From DATKPE01 sp035524335 (GTDB taxonomy: Bacteria > Bacteroidota > Ignavibacteria > UBA10030 > SZUA-254): a DNA stretch of 64,000 bases. Positions within the stretch are counted from its first letter, which is position 1. Every line of letters starts with the position of its first letter. The stretch spans positions 30,000 to 93,999 of the forward strand of contig DATKPE010000028.1 in the NCBI GenBank assembly GCA_035524335.1, given 5' to 3'. Below the pieces are notes generated by a model. That model ran no database searches and was not told the origin of the DNA. It saw nothing but the letters and a program-made list of their open reading frames with translations. The position numbers were made by a program, and so were the translations under genes. Shown here in pieces: positions 33,541 through 42,440 of this stretch.

Positions 33541-33569
33541 TTGATTCTCAGCCCCTTCTTTACTACATT
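33541..33569 (+). promoter_or_regulatory. Promoter of glmM
   Basis: TTGATT, a 17-base spacer and TACATTTG, an exact match to the Bacteroidota TAnnTTTG element. The predicted start is about 22 bases before the ATG. Confidence 0.55.
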
Positions 33570-33598
33570 TGCTGATCAGAAAACGGAGCATGGACTGA

Positions 33599-34966
33599 AT
33601 GTCGCTGATGGTAACGATATCCGGAGTGAGAGGAATTGTGGGTGAGAGCCTGACCCCCGAAGTGGTGGTGCGGTATACCTCCGCATTTGCGGAGTACTGC
33701 AGGGCCGGAAAAGTGGTCGTCGGGCGGGACGGGCGGGTCAGCGGGAAGATCATCAGTAACCTGGTGACCTCGACGCTTCTCGCGGCCGGATGCGACGTCG
33801 TCTATCTCGGTATTGCGCCGACGCCGACGATCGGCATCGCCGTCGAACAGCTCCACGCGGAGGGAGGCATATCGATCACGGCAAGCCACAACCCGATCGA
33901 GTGGAATGGATTGAAATTCATCGGGAAAAGCGGAATGTTCCTCAACCGGAACGAAAACAGGAAACTCTGGACGCTCGCCGACGCGTCCGGCCGCCGGTAT
34001 GCGCCTTGGAACCGGCTGGGGCGGTACATGATCGATGATTCGTTTCTCCGCCAGCATATCGATATGGTGATGAACCTCTCCTATATCGATGTGCCGAAGA
34101 TCCGGGAACGGCGTCTCCGGGTGGCAGTGGATTGCGTGAATGCATCCGGCAGCGTGATCGTGCCGGCTCTACTCCGCGAGCTCGGGTGTGAGGTGCTGGA
34201 ACTCAACTGCGACGGGCGGGGTGTGTTCCCGCGGCCGCCGGAACCGGTTCCCGAGAACCTCGGAGCGTTCTGCAGTTTTGTCCGCCAGCATCAGGCCGAT
34301 CTCGGGGTCGTGGTCGATCCCGACGCCGACCGTCTCGTCCTTGTCACCGAGGAGGGGAAACCGTACGGGGAGGAATATACGATTGCGACGGTCGTCAAGT
34401 ATGTCCTGGAAAAATCGAAGCGGAAGAAGAAGGATCTCTCGCCGGTTGTCATCAATCTCTCGACTACCCGGGCTGTCGATGACATCGCTGCTGCCTGCGG
34501 CGTGAAGGTCGTGCGGACTCCCGTGGGTGAGATCAATGTCGCCACCCGGATGAAGGAACTCCGGTCGATCGTCGGGGGCGAGGGAAGCGGCGGGGTCATC
34601 GTTCCCGCCACCCATTACGGGCGCGACGCGATCGTCGGTATCGGGATCATTCTACAGTCCCTGGTCGACGACGGCGGCACCCTCTCCGGACTCCGCAGTC
34701 GTCTCCCGCGGTATGAAATCGTCAAAACAAAGATACCGGTCGACGGACGGGAGACGGAGAAGATATTTTCGCGTCTCAGGAAGCAGTTCGGGAAGAAGGG
34801 GACCATCAACGCGGAGGACGGGCTGAAGATCGATTTTGAGAACTCGTGGGTTCACCTCCGTGCCTCGAACACCGAACCGATCATCAGAATCATCGCCGAG
34901 GCGCCGACGGCCGCCGAGGCGGATACGCTCGTGCGCACTGTCGCCGCCGGCATCGGAGCGAAATAA
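33599..34966 (+). CDS. glmM: Phosphoglucosamine mutase / phosphohexomutase
   Basis: The 455-residue alpha-D-phosphohexomutase has the active-site serine Ser96 in TASHNPIEWNG, the metal-binding DPDADRLVLV, sugar-binding GEGSGGVI, and the C-terminal phosphate-binding ASNTEPIIRIIAEAP. The start SGVRGIVGESLTPE is typical of GlmM. It turns glucosamine 6-phosphate into glucosamine 1-phosphate for peptidoglycan; phosphoglucomutase or phosphomannomutase activity cannot be excluded. A BMC vertex gene follows after four bases. Confidence 0.88.
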   Translation: MSLMVTISGVRGIVGESLTPEVVVRYTSAFAEYCRAGKVVVGRDGRVSGKIISNLVTSTLLAAGCDVVYLGIAPTPTIGIAVEQLHAEGGISITASHNPIEWNGLKFIGKSGMFLNRNENRKLWTLADASGRRYAPWNRLGRYMIDDSFLRQHIDMVMNLSYIDVPKIRERRLRVAVDCVNASGSVIVPALLRELGCEVLELNCDGRGVFPRPPEPVPENLGAFCSFVRQHQADLGVVVDPDADRLVLVTEEGKPYGEEYTIATVVKYVLEKSKRKKKDLSPVVINLSTTRAVDDIAAACGVKVVRTPVGEINVATRMKELRSIVGGEGSGGVIVPATHYGRDAIVGIGIILQSLVDDGGTLSGLRSRLPRYEIVKTKIPVDGRETEKIFSRLRKQFGKKGTINAEDGLKIDFENSWVHLRASNTEPIIRIIAEAPTAAEADTLVRTVAAGIGAK

Positions 34967-34970
34967 CGTC

Positions 34971-35246
34971 ATGCTGCTCTGCAAAGTCACCGGCACACTC
35001 GTTGCGACCCAGAAGAATGCGCACCTCCGGGAGCGCAAACACCTCATTGTCCAGCCGGTCGGGCTGGACGGGGGTTTCATCGGCCGCGACCTGATCGCCC
35101 TCGATTCCGCCGATGCCGGGGTCGGGGATCTCGTGCTGGTCATCCAGGAAGGCCAGGGAGCGGCGCAGATCCTGAAGGACAAGAAAGCGCCCGTCCATTC
35201 CGTGATTGTGGCGGTGGTCGACGGATTTTCGACAGTTTCGTCCTAG
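34971..35246 (+). CDS. EutN/CcmL-family microcompartment vertex protein
   Basis: The 91-residue protein matches the pentameric BMC shell family along its length: LLCKVTGTLVATQKNAHL at the start, KHLIVQPVGLDG, DLIALDSADAGVGDLVLVI in the middle, and APVHSVIVAVVDG at the end. Five copies cap the vertices of bacterial microcompartments. The start codon is four bases after the glmM stop, so it is coupled to it. The frame extends back to 34836 inside glmM but that part is not coding. No hexameric shell gene is nearby. The DeoC at 22091-22978, with an encapsulation-like helix, is the only candidate cargo in the window. Confidence 0.92.
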   Translation: MLLCKVTGTLVATQKNAHLRERKHLIVQPVGLDGGFIGRDLIALDSADAGVGDLVLVIQEGQGAAQILKDKKAPVHSVIVAVVDGFSTVSS

Positions 35247-35288
35247 CCGACCGCCGCTGAAGTTCACCGATATCATCCGGGAGGGGAA

Positions 35289-36422
35289 ATGATATCCGTA
35301 TCCGATCTTCTGCTGTTATCCCATGTTCCTCAGATCGGCCCGCAGCGTCTCCGCGCCCTGGTGTCCCATTTCGGTGACACGGGTGCGGTTCTTGCCGCGC
35401 CGCCCCGGGATCTTGCCGCCGTTCCCGGGATTTCAAGGACGCTTGCATCGGCGATTGCGGCGTCGCTGAAACCGGGAGAACGGGGGTGCCACATGAAATA
35501 CGCCGAGCGTCAGCTCGCCCGTGTGAACAGCTGCGGCGGAGCGGTGATCTCCCTCTGGGACGCCCGCTATCCCGAGGCGCTCAAAAGAATTTATGATCCC
35601 CCGCCGCTCTTCTTTCAGGCGGGCGGATTCTCCCCGGCCGACCGGAATGCCGTTGCCATGGTCGGCACCCGGTCCCCCAGCGCGTACGCCGTCGACGTTG
35701 CGGAACGGTTTTCCCGGGACCTCGCCCGGCTCGGCGTGACGGTCGTCAGCGGCCTCGCCCGGGGCATCGATACGCAGGCGCATGCGGCCGCACTGGATGC
35801 GGGCGGCAGAACGATCGCGGTCACCGGCTCCGGCCTCGATGTCATCTATCCCCCCGAAAACAGCAAACTCTGCCGGCGGATCATCCGGCGCGGAGTCGTC
35901 ATGACCGAATATCCGATGGGTACGCCCCCCGACGCCGTCAATTTTCCGCGGCGTAACAGGATCATCAGCGGCCTCTCGGCCGGGACCATCATCGTCGAAA
36001 CGGATGTCGACGGGGGAGCGATGATCACCGCGGCATCGGCACTCGACCAGAACAGGGAGGTGTTTGCGGTTCCGGGGCAGGTAACCTCACGCCGGGCACG
36101 GGGGTGTCACGCCCTGATCCGCGACGGAAGGGCGAAACTGGTGGAGTGCATTGGGGATGTCGTCGTGGAGCTCGCGTCCCTGCTGAGACCCGCCGCCGGA
36201 CCTCCCGCACCCATCCCTCCGCCGCCCGATCTGAACCTCTTTGAAAAAACCGTCTGCGAATGGCTGAAGGAAGAACCACAGCACATCGACGCCATCGCAC
36301 TTGGGACACGGCTCGGGTCGGCCGACACGCTCGTCGCACTTCTCGGTCTGGAATTCAAGGGACTTGTCAAACAGCTCCCCGGAATGATGTTTCACCGCAA
36401 ATGCCTGCCCGGCGGGACGTGA
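35289..36422 (+). CDS. dprA: DNA processing protein DprA
   Basis: The 377-residue protein starts at ATG 35289 with a strong GGGAGGGG site. An N-terminal helical domain (VPQIGPQRLRALVSHFG) precedes the Rossmann-like domain: VAMVGTRSPSAYAVDVAERF, VVSGLARGIDTQAHAAAL, GSGLDVIYPPENSKL, FPRRNRIISGLSAGTIIVE and FAVPGQVTSRRARGCHALI. A C-terminal winged helix (ICEWLKEEPQHIDAIA-like) is present. DprA loads RecA on incoming single-stranded DNA in natural transformation. Its presence suggests competence. Confidence 0.94.
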   Translation: MISVSDLLLLSHVPQIGPQRLRALVSHFGDTGAVLAAPPRDLAAVPGISRTLASAIAASLKPGERGCHMKYAERQLARVNSCGGAVISLWDARYPEALKRIYDPPPLFFQAGGFSPADRNAVAMVGTRSPSAYAVDVAERFSRDLARLGVTVVSGLARGIDTQAHAAALDAGGRTIAVTGSGLDVIYPPENSKLCRRIIRRGVVMTEYPMGTPPDAVNFPRRNRIISGLSAGTIIVETDVDGGAMITAASALDQNREVFAVPGQVTSRRARGCHALIRDGRAKLVECIGDVVVELASLLRPAAGPPAPIPPPPDLNLFEKTVCEWLKEEPQHIDAIALGTRLGSADTLVALLGLEFKGLVKQLPGMMFHRKCLPGGT

Positions 36423-36479
36423 CCGCGGCACACAGGCATTTTTGTCTTACTGAAAACTTTCGTATTTTAACACGTCACG

Positions 36480-37067
36480 ATGAAAAACGTCGGCAACATA
36501 ATGATCGATGAGGAACTTTTCAGTGTGCGGTTCGCCTGCGACCTGGGAAAATGCCGCGGCGCCTGCTGTACACTGGAAGGGGGGCGCGGTGCGCCGCTGA
36601 CCGATGCGGAAGCGGAGAACGTCAGACGCCATTATCCGGCCATCAAAAAATATCTCCCCGCCGAGCATCTGGAAACGATCAGAACCGACGGCCTCGTCGA
36701 AGGGATCCCGGGCAGTTATGCGACGATCTGTCACCACCGGCGGGCGTGCGTCTTCGTCTATTATGACGGCGTCATCGCGAAATGCGCATTCGAACGCGCC
36801 TATCTCGACGGCGAAATCCCGTGGCGCAAGCCCGCTTCCTGTCATCTGTTTCCGCTCCGGTTCCGGGACGGCGCGCTGCCGGTTCTGAAATACGAACCGA
36901 TCAGGGAATGCCTCCCGGCGCTGGAACACGGGGCCCGGAACGATATCCGGCTCACCGATTTTCTGCAGGCGTCCCTCAGCAGTGTCTTCGGCACTGCCTG
37001 GTACGCCCGCGTGCAGGCGCTGGCCGCATCCGGTCCGGCGCCGGCAGAAACCTCCCCCTCTCTCTGA
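36480..37067 (+). CDS. DUF3109-family cysteine-rich protein
   Basis: The 195-residue protein has ACDLGKCRGACCTLEGGRGAP near the start (three cysteines), CHHRRACVFVYYDG in the middle, and KPASCHLFPLRF later, with eight or so cysteines in a YkgJ-like arrangement that may bind a metal cluster. Family members occur across Bacteroidota; no function is established. A TATTTT at 36463-36468 lies 11 bases before the ATG with only a poor TTTTGT upstream. It is followed by rpoN with a 22-base gap. Confidence 0.8.
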   Translation: MKNVGNIMIDEELFSVRFACDLGKCRGACCTLEGGRGAPLTDAEAENVRRHYPAIKKYLPAEHLETIRTDGLVEGIPGSYATICHHRRACVFVYYDGVIAKCAFERAYLDGEIPWRKPASCHLFPLRFRDGALPVLKYEPIRECLPALEHGARNDIRLTDFLQASLSSVFGTAWYARVQALAASGPAPAETSPSL

Positions 37068-37089
37068 TGGAGACCGACGTCGTCCAGCC

Positions 37090-38547
37090 ATGCTCAACCT
37101 CAGCCAACGGCAGACACTCCAGCAGAAACTGACCCCCCAGCAGGTTCAGTATCTCCAGCTTCTTCAGCTTCCCCTCCTCGCACTCGAACAGCGGATCAAG
37201 GCGGAGCTGGAACAGAATCCCCTCCTCGAGGAATCGGACGAGCTCGATCTCGCGCAGGAACCGGAGGAGGTCAAACAGGAGGAGGCCGCCGAACCGCTCA
37301 ACGGCGAGGCGCCCGCGGAAAAAGACGACCGCGCGGCGGAGGACGGCTACACGTTCGAAGATTTCATGAACGACGAGCTGGATGGTCACAAGGTCACCCG
37401 CAGTATGCCGGACGACGAGGAGCGCGACGAATTTCCGCAGGCGGCGGAGATCACGCTGACACAGAGGCTTCAGGATCAGATCCTGCTCCTTCATCTTCAG
37501 GAAGAGGAGAGGATGCTGGCCGATGAGATCATCGGCAACATCGACGAAGACGGATACCTGCGGCGGGAACTGCACCTGATTGTCCAGGATCTCAATCTGG
37601 CCCATGCATTTGCGGTGACCGACAGCCGGGCGGAGGAGGTTCTGCGGATGATCCAACGTCTCGATCCCCCGGGGATTGGGGCCCGGTCACTGCAGGAATG
37701 CCTGCTGGCACAGCTGGATGTGGGCGATTTCGATCCGAAGCTGAAGGAGTACGCAACCCGGCTCCTGACCGAGTTCTTCGATGATTTCACGATGAAGCAC
37801 TACGAAGAGCTCGCAAAGAAGCTCGGGCTGGATCTCGACAGGCTGAAGCCGGTGGTGGAGCTCATTCAGAAGCTCAATCCGAAGCCGGGGGAGGGGGAAT
37901 TCACGCCCCAGCAGAATTATATCATGCCCGACTTCATCGTCGAACGGAGCGACGACGGGTTCACGGTATCGCTGAACGACCGGTCGGTCCCGCCGCTGCG
38001 GATCAACCGGCGGTACAAGGAGCTGATGTCGCGCAAGCAGAAAGGCGCGGCGGCGGCGGGGGTGAAGGATTTCATCCGGAAACGGTTTGAAGCCGCGAAA
38101 TGGTTCATCAATTCGATCAACCAGCGGCGCGACACGATGATGCGGGTCATGCAGGCCATCGTCGCGAAACAGCAGACATTTTTCGAGTCCGGGGAATTCC
38201 TCCGCCCGATGATCTACAAGGATATCGCAGAGATCGTCGGCATGGATATCTCAACCATCAGCCGCGTCGTCAACGGCAAGTATGTGCAGACGGAGTTCGG
38301 CGTCTTCGAACTGCGTCATTTTTTCAGCGACAAGCTGACGACCCAGAGCGGCGAAGACGTTTCGAACAAGGAAGTGAAGCGGATGATCAAGGAGATCATC
38401 GACCAGGAAGACATGAACCGGCCGCTGAGCGACGACCGCATCGCGGAGATGCTCAACGCCCGGGGCGTCAATATAGCCCGGCGGACCGTTGCAAAATACC
38501 GCGAGGCGATGCATATCCCCGTGGCGCGCCTCCGCCGGAAAATTTAG
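37090..38547 (+). CDS. rpoN: RNA polymerase sigma-54 factor
   Basis: The protein has 485 residues from the ATG at 37090; the frame reaching back to 36982 overlaps the DUF3109 gene. Region I is glutamine- and leucine-rich (QRQTLQQKLTPQQVQYLQL), a short acidic region II follows, then the core-binding part (LDPPGIGARSLQECLLAQL), and the C-terminal DNA-binding region has VAHFI-type helix sequence and the RpoN box ARRTVAKYREAMHIP. It directs polymerase to -24/-12 promoters and needs AAA+ activators, none of which is here. Confidence 0.95.
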   Translation: MLNLSQRQTLQQKLTPQQVQYLQLLQLPLLALEQRIKAELEQNPLLEESDELDLAQEPEEVKQEEAAEPLNGEAPAEKDDRAAEDGYTFEDFMNDELDGHKVTRSMPDDEERDEFPQAAEITLTQRLQDQILLLHLQEEERMLADEIIGNIDEDGYLRRELHLIVQDLNLAHAFAVTDSRAEEVLRMIQRLDPPGIGARSLQECLLAQLDVGDFDPKLKEYATRLLTEFFDDFTMKHYEELAKKLGLDLDRLKPVVELIQKLNPKPGEGEFTPQQNYIMPDFIVERSDDGFTVSLNDRSVPPLRINRRYKELMSRKQKGAAAAGVKDFIRKRFEAAKWFINSINQRRDTMMRVMQAIVAKQQTFFESGEFLRPMIYKDIAEIVGMDISTISRVVNGKYVQTEFGVFELRHFFSDKLTTQSGEDVSNKEVKRMIKEIIDQEDMNRPLSDDRIAEMLNARGVNIARRTVAKYREAMHIPVARLRRKI

Positions 38548-38574
38548 TCCTCACCGGAACATACCTTTGTCCCT

Positions 38575-39108
38575 ATGAACACGATCCGTTCCACCACTGT
38601 CATCGGTCTGTCGCGCAACGGCCGCACTGCGATCGGGAGCGACGGACAGGTCACCGTCAATAACGCGGTCATGAAGGAGACGGCCCGGAAGGTCCGCAAA
38701 CTCTACAACGATTCCGTCCTGGCCGGATTTGCCGGCGCCGCCGCGGATGCCTTCACGCTGTTTGAACGGTTCGAGGAGTTTCTGCAGAAGTACCAGGGGA
38801 ATCTCATGCGCGCCTCCGTCGAGCTCGCCAAACAGTGGCGCACCGACAAGTATCTCCGTCAGCTTGAAGCGCTTCTCGCCGTTCTGAACCGCGAGCAGGC
38901 GCTCATCATCTCGGGAACGGGGGAGGTCGTGGAGCCCGACGACGGCATCGTCGCCATCGGCTCGGGCGGCAATTATGCCCTCGTCGCCGCACGGACCCTG
39001 ATCCGTCACACCGATCTGGCGGCACCCGAGATCGTCCGGCAGTCGCTGGATGCGGCCGCGCATATCTGCATCTATACGAACAGCCATTTCACCGTGGAAG
39101 AGCTTTGA
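38575..39108 (+). CDS. hslV: ATP-dependent protease subunit HslV
   Basis: The 177-residue protein is an N-terminal-nucleophile hydrolase: removal of MNTIRS exposes the catalytic Thr7 in STTVIGLSRNG. Further marks are AIGSDGQVTVNN, RKVRKLYNDSVLAGFAGA and DDGIVAIGSGGNYALVAA. It forms a double hexamer ring capped by HslU. It lies 49 bases before hslU in the standard order. Most relatives have a very short propeptide, as here. Confidence 0.95.
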   Translation: MNTIRSTTVIGLSRNGRTAIGSDGQVTVNNAVMKETARKVRKLYNDSVLAGFAGAAADAFTLFERFEEFLQKYQGNLMRASVELAKQWRTDKYLRQLEALLAVLNREQALIISGTGEVVEPDDGIVAIGSGGNYALVAARTLIRHTDLAAPEIVRQSLDAAAHICIYTNSHFTVEEL

Positions 39109-39157
39109 TCCGAAGGATCACCCTTCTCCCCGGTCACCGGAAGCCTGTCGCCGACGT

Positions 39158-40537
39158 ATGAAAACAGAACGCCAGCATGAACTGACCCCCCAGGAGATCG
39201 TCCGCGAACTCGACCGCTATATCGTCGGACAGCACGCCGCGAAGAAAGCGGTCGCAATCGCGATGCGGAACAGACTCCGGCGCATGCGGACGGCGGACCA
39301 GATGCGGGAAGAGATCATGCCGAACAACATCATCATGATCGGCCCGACCGGCGTCGGGAAGACGGAGATCGCACGCCGGCTCGCACGGCTCGCCCGTGCC
39401 CCCTTCATCAAGGTGGAGGCATCCAAGTTCACTGAGGTCGGCTATGTCGGCCGGGACGTCGATTCGATGGTCCGCGATCTCATGGAGTACGCCGTCACGA
39501 TGGTAAAAGCCGAGAAGGCCGCACAGGTGAACGACAGGGCGAAACAGCTTGCGGAGCAGAGAATTCTGGACATCCTGATCCCGCCGGCACGGCGGCGAAC
39601 TCCCTCACCCGGAGACACCGGCGCCGACGAGGCCGCCGCACCGGACGAGAGCAGTGTCGCCCGCGAGCGATTCCGCGAGAAACTTCGTTCGGGGGAACTC
39701 GAATCCCGGCCCATCGAACTCGATGTGACCGCATCCCAGCTTCCCTCCATGCAGGTCATGGGGCCTGTGAACATCGAGGAAATGGGGGTCAACCTGCAGG
39801 AGATGTTTGGCAACCTGCTCCCGAAGCAGACGAAAAAAAGAAGGATGAGCGTCGCCGAGGCCCGCGTTCTCCTCACGCAGGAGGAGGCGCAGAAACTGAT
39901 CGACGCCGAAGCGGCCGTCCGGGAAGCGCTCCGCCGGGTGGAGAACGGCGGCATCATCTTCATCGACGAAATCGATAAGATCGCTGGACACGAGGGACGA
40001 TCAGGGGGACCGGATGTTTCCCGCGAGGGGGTCCAGCGCGATCTCCTTCCGATCGTGGAGGGAACCGCGGTCATGACGAAATACGGCATGGTCCGGACTG
40101 ATCACATCCTCTTCATCGCCTCGGGCGCGTTCCACATCTCCAAACCGTCCGATCTGATCCCGGAACTCCAGGGGCGGTTTCCGATCCGCGTCGAACTCGC
40201 CAGTCTCACCGAAGAGGACTTCGTCAAGATCCTCACCCAGCCTCAGAATGCACTGCTGAAACAGTACAGCGCACTCCTCGCGACCGACGGCGTGACGCTC
40301 GATTTTGACGCAGATGCCATCAGGGAGATCGCCAAAATTGCGGCGGAAGTGAATGCCAACGTGGAAAACATCGGGGCCCGCCGCCTGCACACCGTGCTGA
40401 CGACGCTCCTGGAGGATCTGCTCTTCGAAACGCCGGAAAAACACGCCGGCACGGCGATCGTCATCACGCAGGAGATCGTCAGGGATAAGCTCCAGACGAT
40501 CGCCCGGAACAGGGATCTGAGCCGGTACGTGCTGTAA
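39158..40537 (+). CDS. hslU: ATP-dependent protease ATPase subunit HslU
   Basis: The protein has 459 residues from the ATG at 39158; the longer frame overlaps hslV. The Walker A motif is IGPTGVGKTEIARRLA, Walker B is GGIIFIDEIDKI, the intermediate I domain is the variable stretch around residues 110-240, and the C-terminal part has NVENIGARRLHTVL. HslU unfolds substrates and feeds them to HslV. It begins TPQEIVRELDRYIVGQ, the family's start. Confidence 0.96.
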   Translation: MKTERQHELTPQEIVRELDRYIVGQHAAKKAVAIAMRNRLRRMRTADQMREEIMPNNIIMIGPTGVGKTEIARRLARLARAPFIKVEASKFTEVGYVGRDVDSMVRDLMEYAVTMVKAEKAAQVNDRAKQLAEQRILDILIPPARRRTPSPGDTGADEAAAPDESSVARERFREKLRSGELESRPIELDVTASQLPSMQVMGPVNIEEMGVNLQEMFGNLLPKQTKKRRMSVAEARVLLTQEEAQKLIDAEAAVREALRRVENGGIIFIDEIDKIAGHEGRSGGPDVSREGVQRDLLPIVEGTAVMTKYGMVRTDHILFIASGAFHISKPSDLIPELQGRFPIRVELASLTEEDFVKILTQPQNALLKQYSALLATDGVTLDFDADAIREIAKIAAEVNANVENIGARRLHTVLTTLLEDLLFETPEKHAGTAIVITQEIVRDKLQTIARNRDLSRYVL

Positions 40538-40560
40538 AGCAGGAAGGGGGAGTGCTCCGG

Positions 40561-40887
40561 TCAGTGGACCTTGTCGCCGGAGACGGGGGGCTGGAAGCCG
40601 AACCCGTGCGCGCTTGGCTCACCGAAGATCTTGATCTCTCCGAATGTCTTCTCATACTTCATGATGTTGTCGTTCAGCGCATTCAGGAGCATCTTCGCAT
40701 GCTGGGGGGTGGTGATGATCCGCGAAAAGACCTTGGCTTTCGGCACACCGGGGAGAACCCGCGTGAAATCGATCACGAATTCCGCCGGAGAGTGCGTGAT
40801 GATCGCGAGGTTCGAATAAATTCCTTCCGCTTCCTTTTCGCCTAATTCGATGTTGATCTGCTGGGGGGGATTGGGCTGGTCTGCCAT
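40561..40887 (-). CDS. DUF3467-family protein
   Basis: The 108-residue protein has QINIELGEKEAEGIYSNLA, IITHSPAEFVIDFTRVLPG and KVFSRIITTPQHAKML, the DUF3467 pattern. No role is known; relatives are widespread in Bacteroidota and Chlorobi. The C-terminus is a short tail with GEPSAHGFGF. It lies downstream of the TPR lipoprotein gene but a strong hairpin separates them (40908-40935). Confidence 0.78.
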   Translation of the reverse strand: MADQPNPPQQINIELGEKEAEGIYSNLAIITHSPAEFVIDFTRVLPGVPKAKVFSRIITTPQHAKMLLNALNDNIMKYEKTFGEIKIFGEPSAHGFGFQPPVSGDKVH

Positions 40888-40907
40888 GATCGGGATCCTC
40901 TGAAATG

Positions 40908-40935
40908 CGACCGCCCTTCCGGGGAAGGGCGGTCG
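40908..40935. terminator. Hairpin between the TPR lipoprotein and DUF3467 genes
   Basis: A perfect 13-base inverted repeat (40908-40920 with 40923-40935) surrounds two bases, so the usable stem is about 12 pairs with a four-base loop. The T-tract on the minus strand is weak (ATTTC), so it may act as a partial terminator or an mRNA-stabilising hairpin. Confidence 0.5.
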
Positions 40936-40954
40936 GTTGAAATTAAACCGGACG

Positions 40955-42154
40955 TTATTTCTTCCGGATTGCGTCTGCTTTCTTGATCGCCTCTTCCGCC
41001 TTTTTCACCATCCCGGCGTTGGCATATGCCGAAGCGAGGGAATCCCACAGATTCGGATCTCCCGGTTTGATGGCGGTCAGCGTCTCGAAATACCCGGCCG
41101 CCTTCTTGAACGAGTCGATGTACGATTTGTCGGGGTCCTTCTTGGATCCGGCATCCTGATTCGCCTTCCGGACCTTGTCGCCGAGCTTCATATAGGCAAC
41201 CGCGCAGTTCTGGAGTGCGACATCGTATTTCGGATCGATCGCCAGGGCGGCTTCAAATTCCTTGATGGCCGTGGTCAGGCTGTCGGTCTGCATGAGGAGG
41301 ACGCCGAGATTGTAGTGATTCAGCTTATTCCCCGGTTCCTTCGCAATCGCTTCGCGGATGGTCGGTTTTGCCTCGTTCGCTCTTCCAGATCTGACGTAAA
41401 AATCGGTCTGAATGGCGATCAGGTCGAGATCCGACGGGTAATCCTTGCGGGCGGTATTGATGGTGGTGATCGCCTCCTGGTAGAGGGGCGTCGTCTCTGT
41501 TTTCTTTCCGGCTTTTTCGAGTGTAAAGATCTTCTGATTGATATTGTCCAGCTTTGCACGATACGCATCGATGATCATCGTATCGAACATCGCCTGATGG
41601 GTGCGCTGGAGGCCTTCCTTGAGGGTGACGAGTTCGTCGTCGTATTTATCCCCGGAGTACTGGGCAATCGACATATTCTCGTAGGTCATCGCGCTGTCGG
41701 GATTTGCTTTCAGGGCGACCCGGTAGGCATCGACCGACTGGCCGAGATAAATCTGGATGCTGTCGTTCCCGGCGGTTGCGGGGACCTTTTTCAGCGCCAT
41801 TGCACGGTTGTATAACGCGGCACCTCGGTTGAGCGAAATCTGCCAGGCATATTTTTTTGCGTCGGTGATGTCCTTCTCGAACTCTTTCCCGGCGGCGAGC
41901 GATTTATCGAAATAGTCGACCATGAGCGGGATGTTTCCCTGTTCCAGCTTGATACGTCCAAGAAGGTACCAGGCTTCGGAATTCTGCGGATTTTTCGCGA
42001 CTTCCTTTGTCAGGGCAGTGTCGGCCCGGTCATAATTATGCTGGGACATGTAGAGCTTCGCGCTCGTCATTTCTGACGATCCGCATTGAAAACCTGTCAG
42101 ACTCACAATGAGCAGCAGGATCAGAATGGATAAAAGAGGAAATGAATATTTCAT
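40955..42154 (-). CDS. Tetratricopeptide-repeat lipoprotein
   Basis: The protein has 399 residues from the ATG at 42152-42154, with ACGGAG upstream; a GTG six bases earlier is an alternative. A lipoprotein signal ends LTGFQC. At least six TPRs are visible: AKNPQNSEAWYLLGRIKLEQ, ANPDSAMTYENMSIAQYSGD, AKEPGNKLNHYNLGVLLMQT, LAIDPKYDVALQNCAVAYMK, and LTAIKPGDPNLWDSLASAYA near the end. It should sit on the periplasmic side and scaffold envelope proteins. Its partners are unknown. Confidence 0.85.
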   Translation of the reverse strand: MKYSFPLLSILILLLIVSLTGFQCGSSEMTSAKLYMSQHNYDRADTALTKEVAKNPQNSEAWYLLGRIKLEQGNIPLMVDYFDKSLAAGKEFEKDITDAKKYAWQISLNRGAALYNRAMALKKVPATAGNDSIQIYLGQSVDAYRVALKANPDSAMTYENMSIAQYSGDKYDDELVTLKEGLQRTHQAMFDTMIIDAYRAKLDNINQKIFTLEKAGKKTETTPLYQEAITTINTARKDYPSDLDLIAIQTDFYVRSGRANEAKPTIREAIAKEPGNKLNHYNLGVLLMQTDSLTTAIKEFEAALAIDPKYDVALQNCAVAYMKLGDKVRKANQDAGSKKDPDKSYIDSFKKAAGYFETLTAIKPGDPNLWDSLASAYANAGMVKKAEEAIKKADAIRKK

Positions 42155-42200
42155 GTGCACTCCGTAAAATAATTCCCGATTGAATTATCAAACAGTGCTG

Positions 42201-42229
42201 AATATAGTTAAACCGTTGTAAAATTCCAA
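42201..42229 (-). promoter_or_regulatory. Promoter of the TPR lipoprotein gene
   Basis: On the minus strand TTGGAA, a 17-base spacer and TATATT. The predicted start is about 40 bases before the ATG at 42154. Confidence 0.55.
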
Positions 42230-42403
42230 ATTTTTGAAAAAATGAACGGTCCCTTCCGGATCGCCGTTCTCGCCGGAGGCTGATGGGCGGGGGAGAGTCG
42301 GATTCCGGTCAGGGGCTGATCGGCTGTCCCGTGAGGGCGATTCCGGTGAGCGCCGGAGCGAATCTGATTACCGTCTTCAAGTGCAAAAAAACCGCTGATT
42401 CGG

Positions 42404-42432
42404 TTGACTTTTCCGAGGAATTTTGGTATATA
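42404..42432 (+). promoter_or_regulatory. Promoter of the HIT gene
   Basis: TTGACT, a 17-base spacer and TATATA, ending eight bases before the ATG at 42441. The predicted mRNA would start at or next to the start codon. Confidence 0.6.
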
Positions 42433-42440
42433 ACCTGTTC

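Noticed and set aside
33473..33569. One shared divergent promoter for amrA and glmM
   Set aside because: Each gene has its own TTG-N17-TAnnTT element; the two elements are 39 bases apart and point in opposite directions.
34836..34970. Longer start for the microcompartment vertex protein
   Set aside because: The extension lies inside glmM and does not match the EutN/CcmL family, whose proteins start as here at the ATG at 34971.
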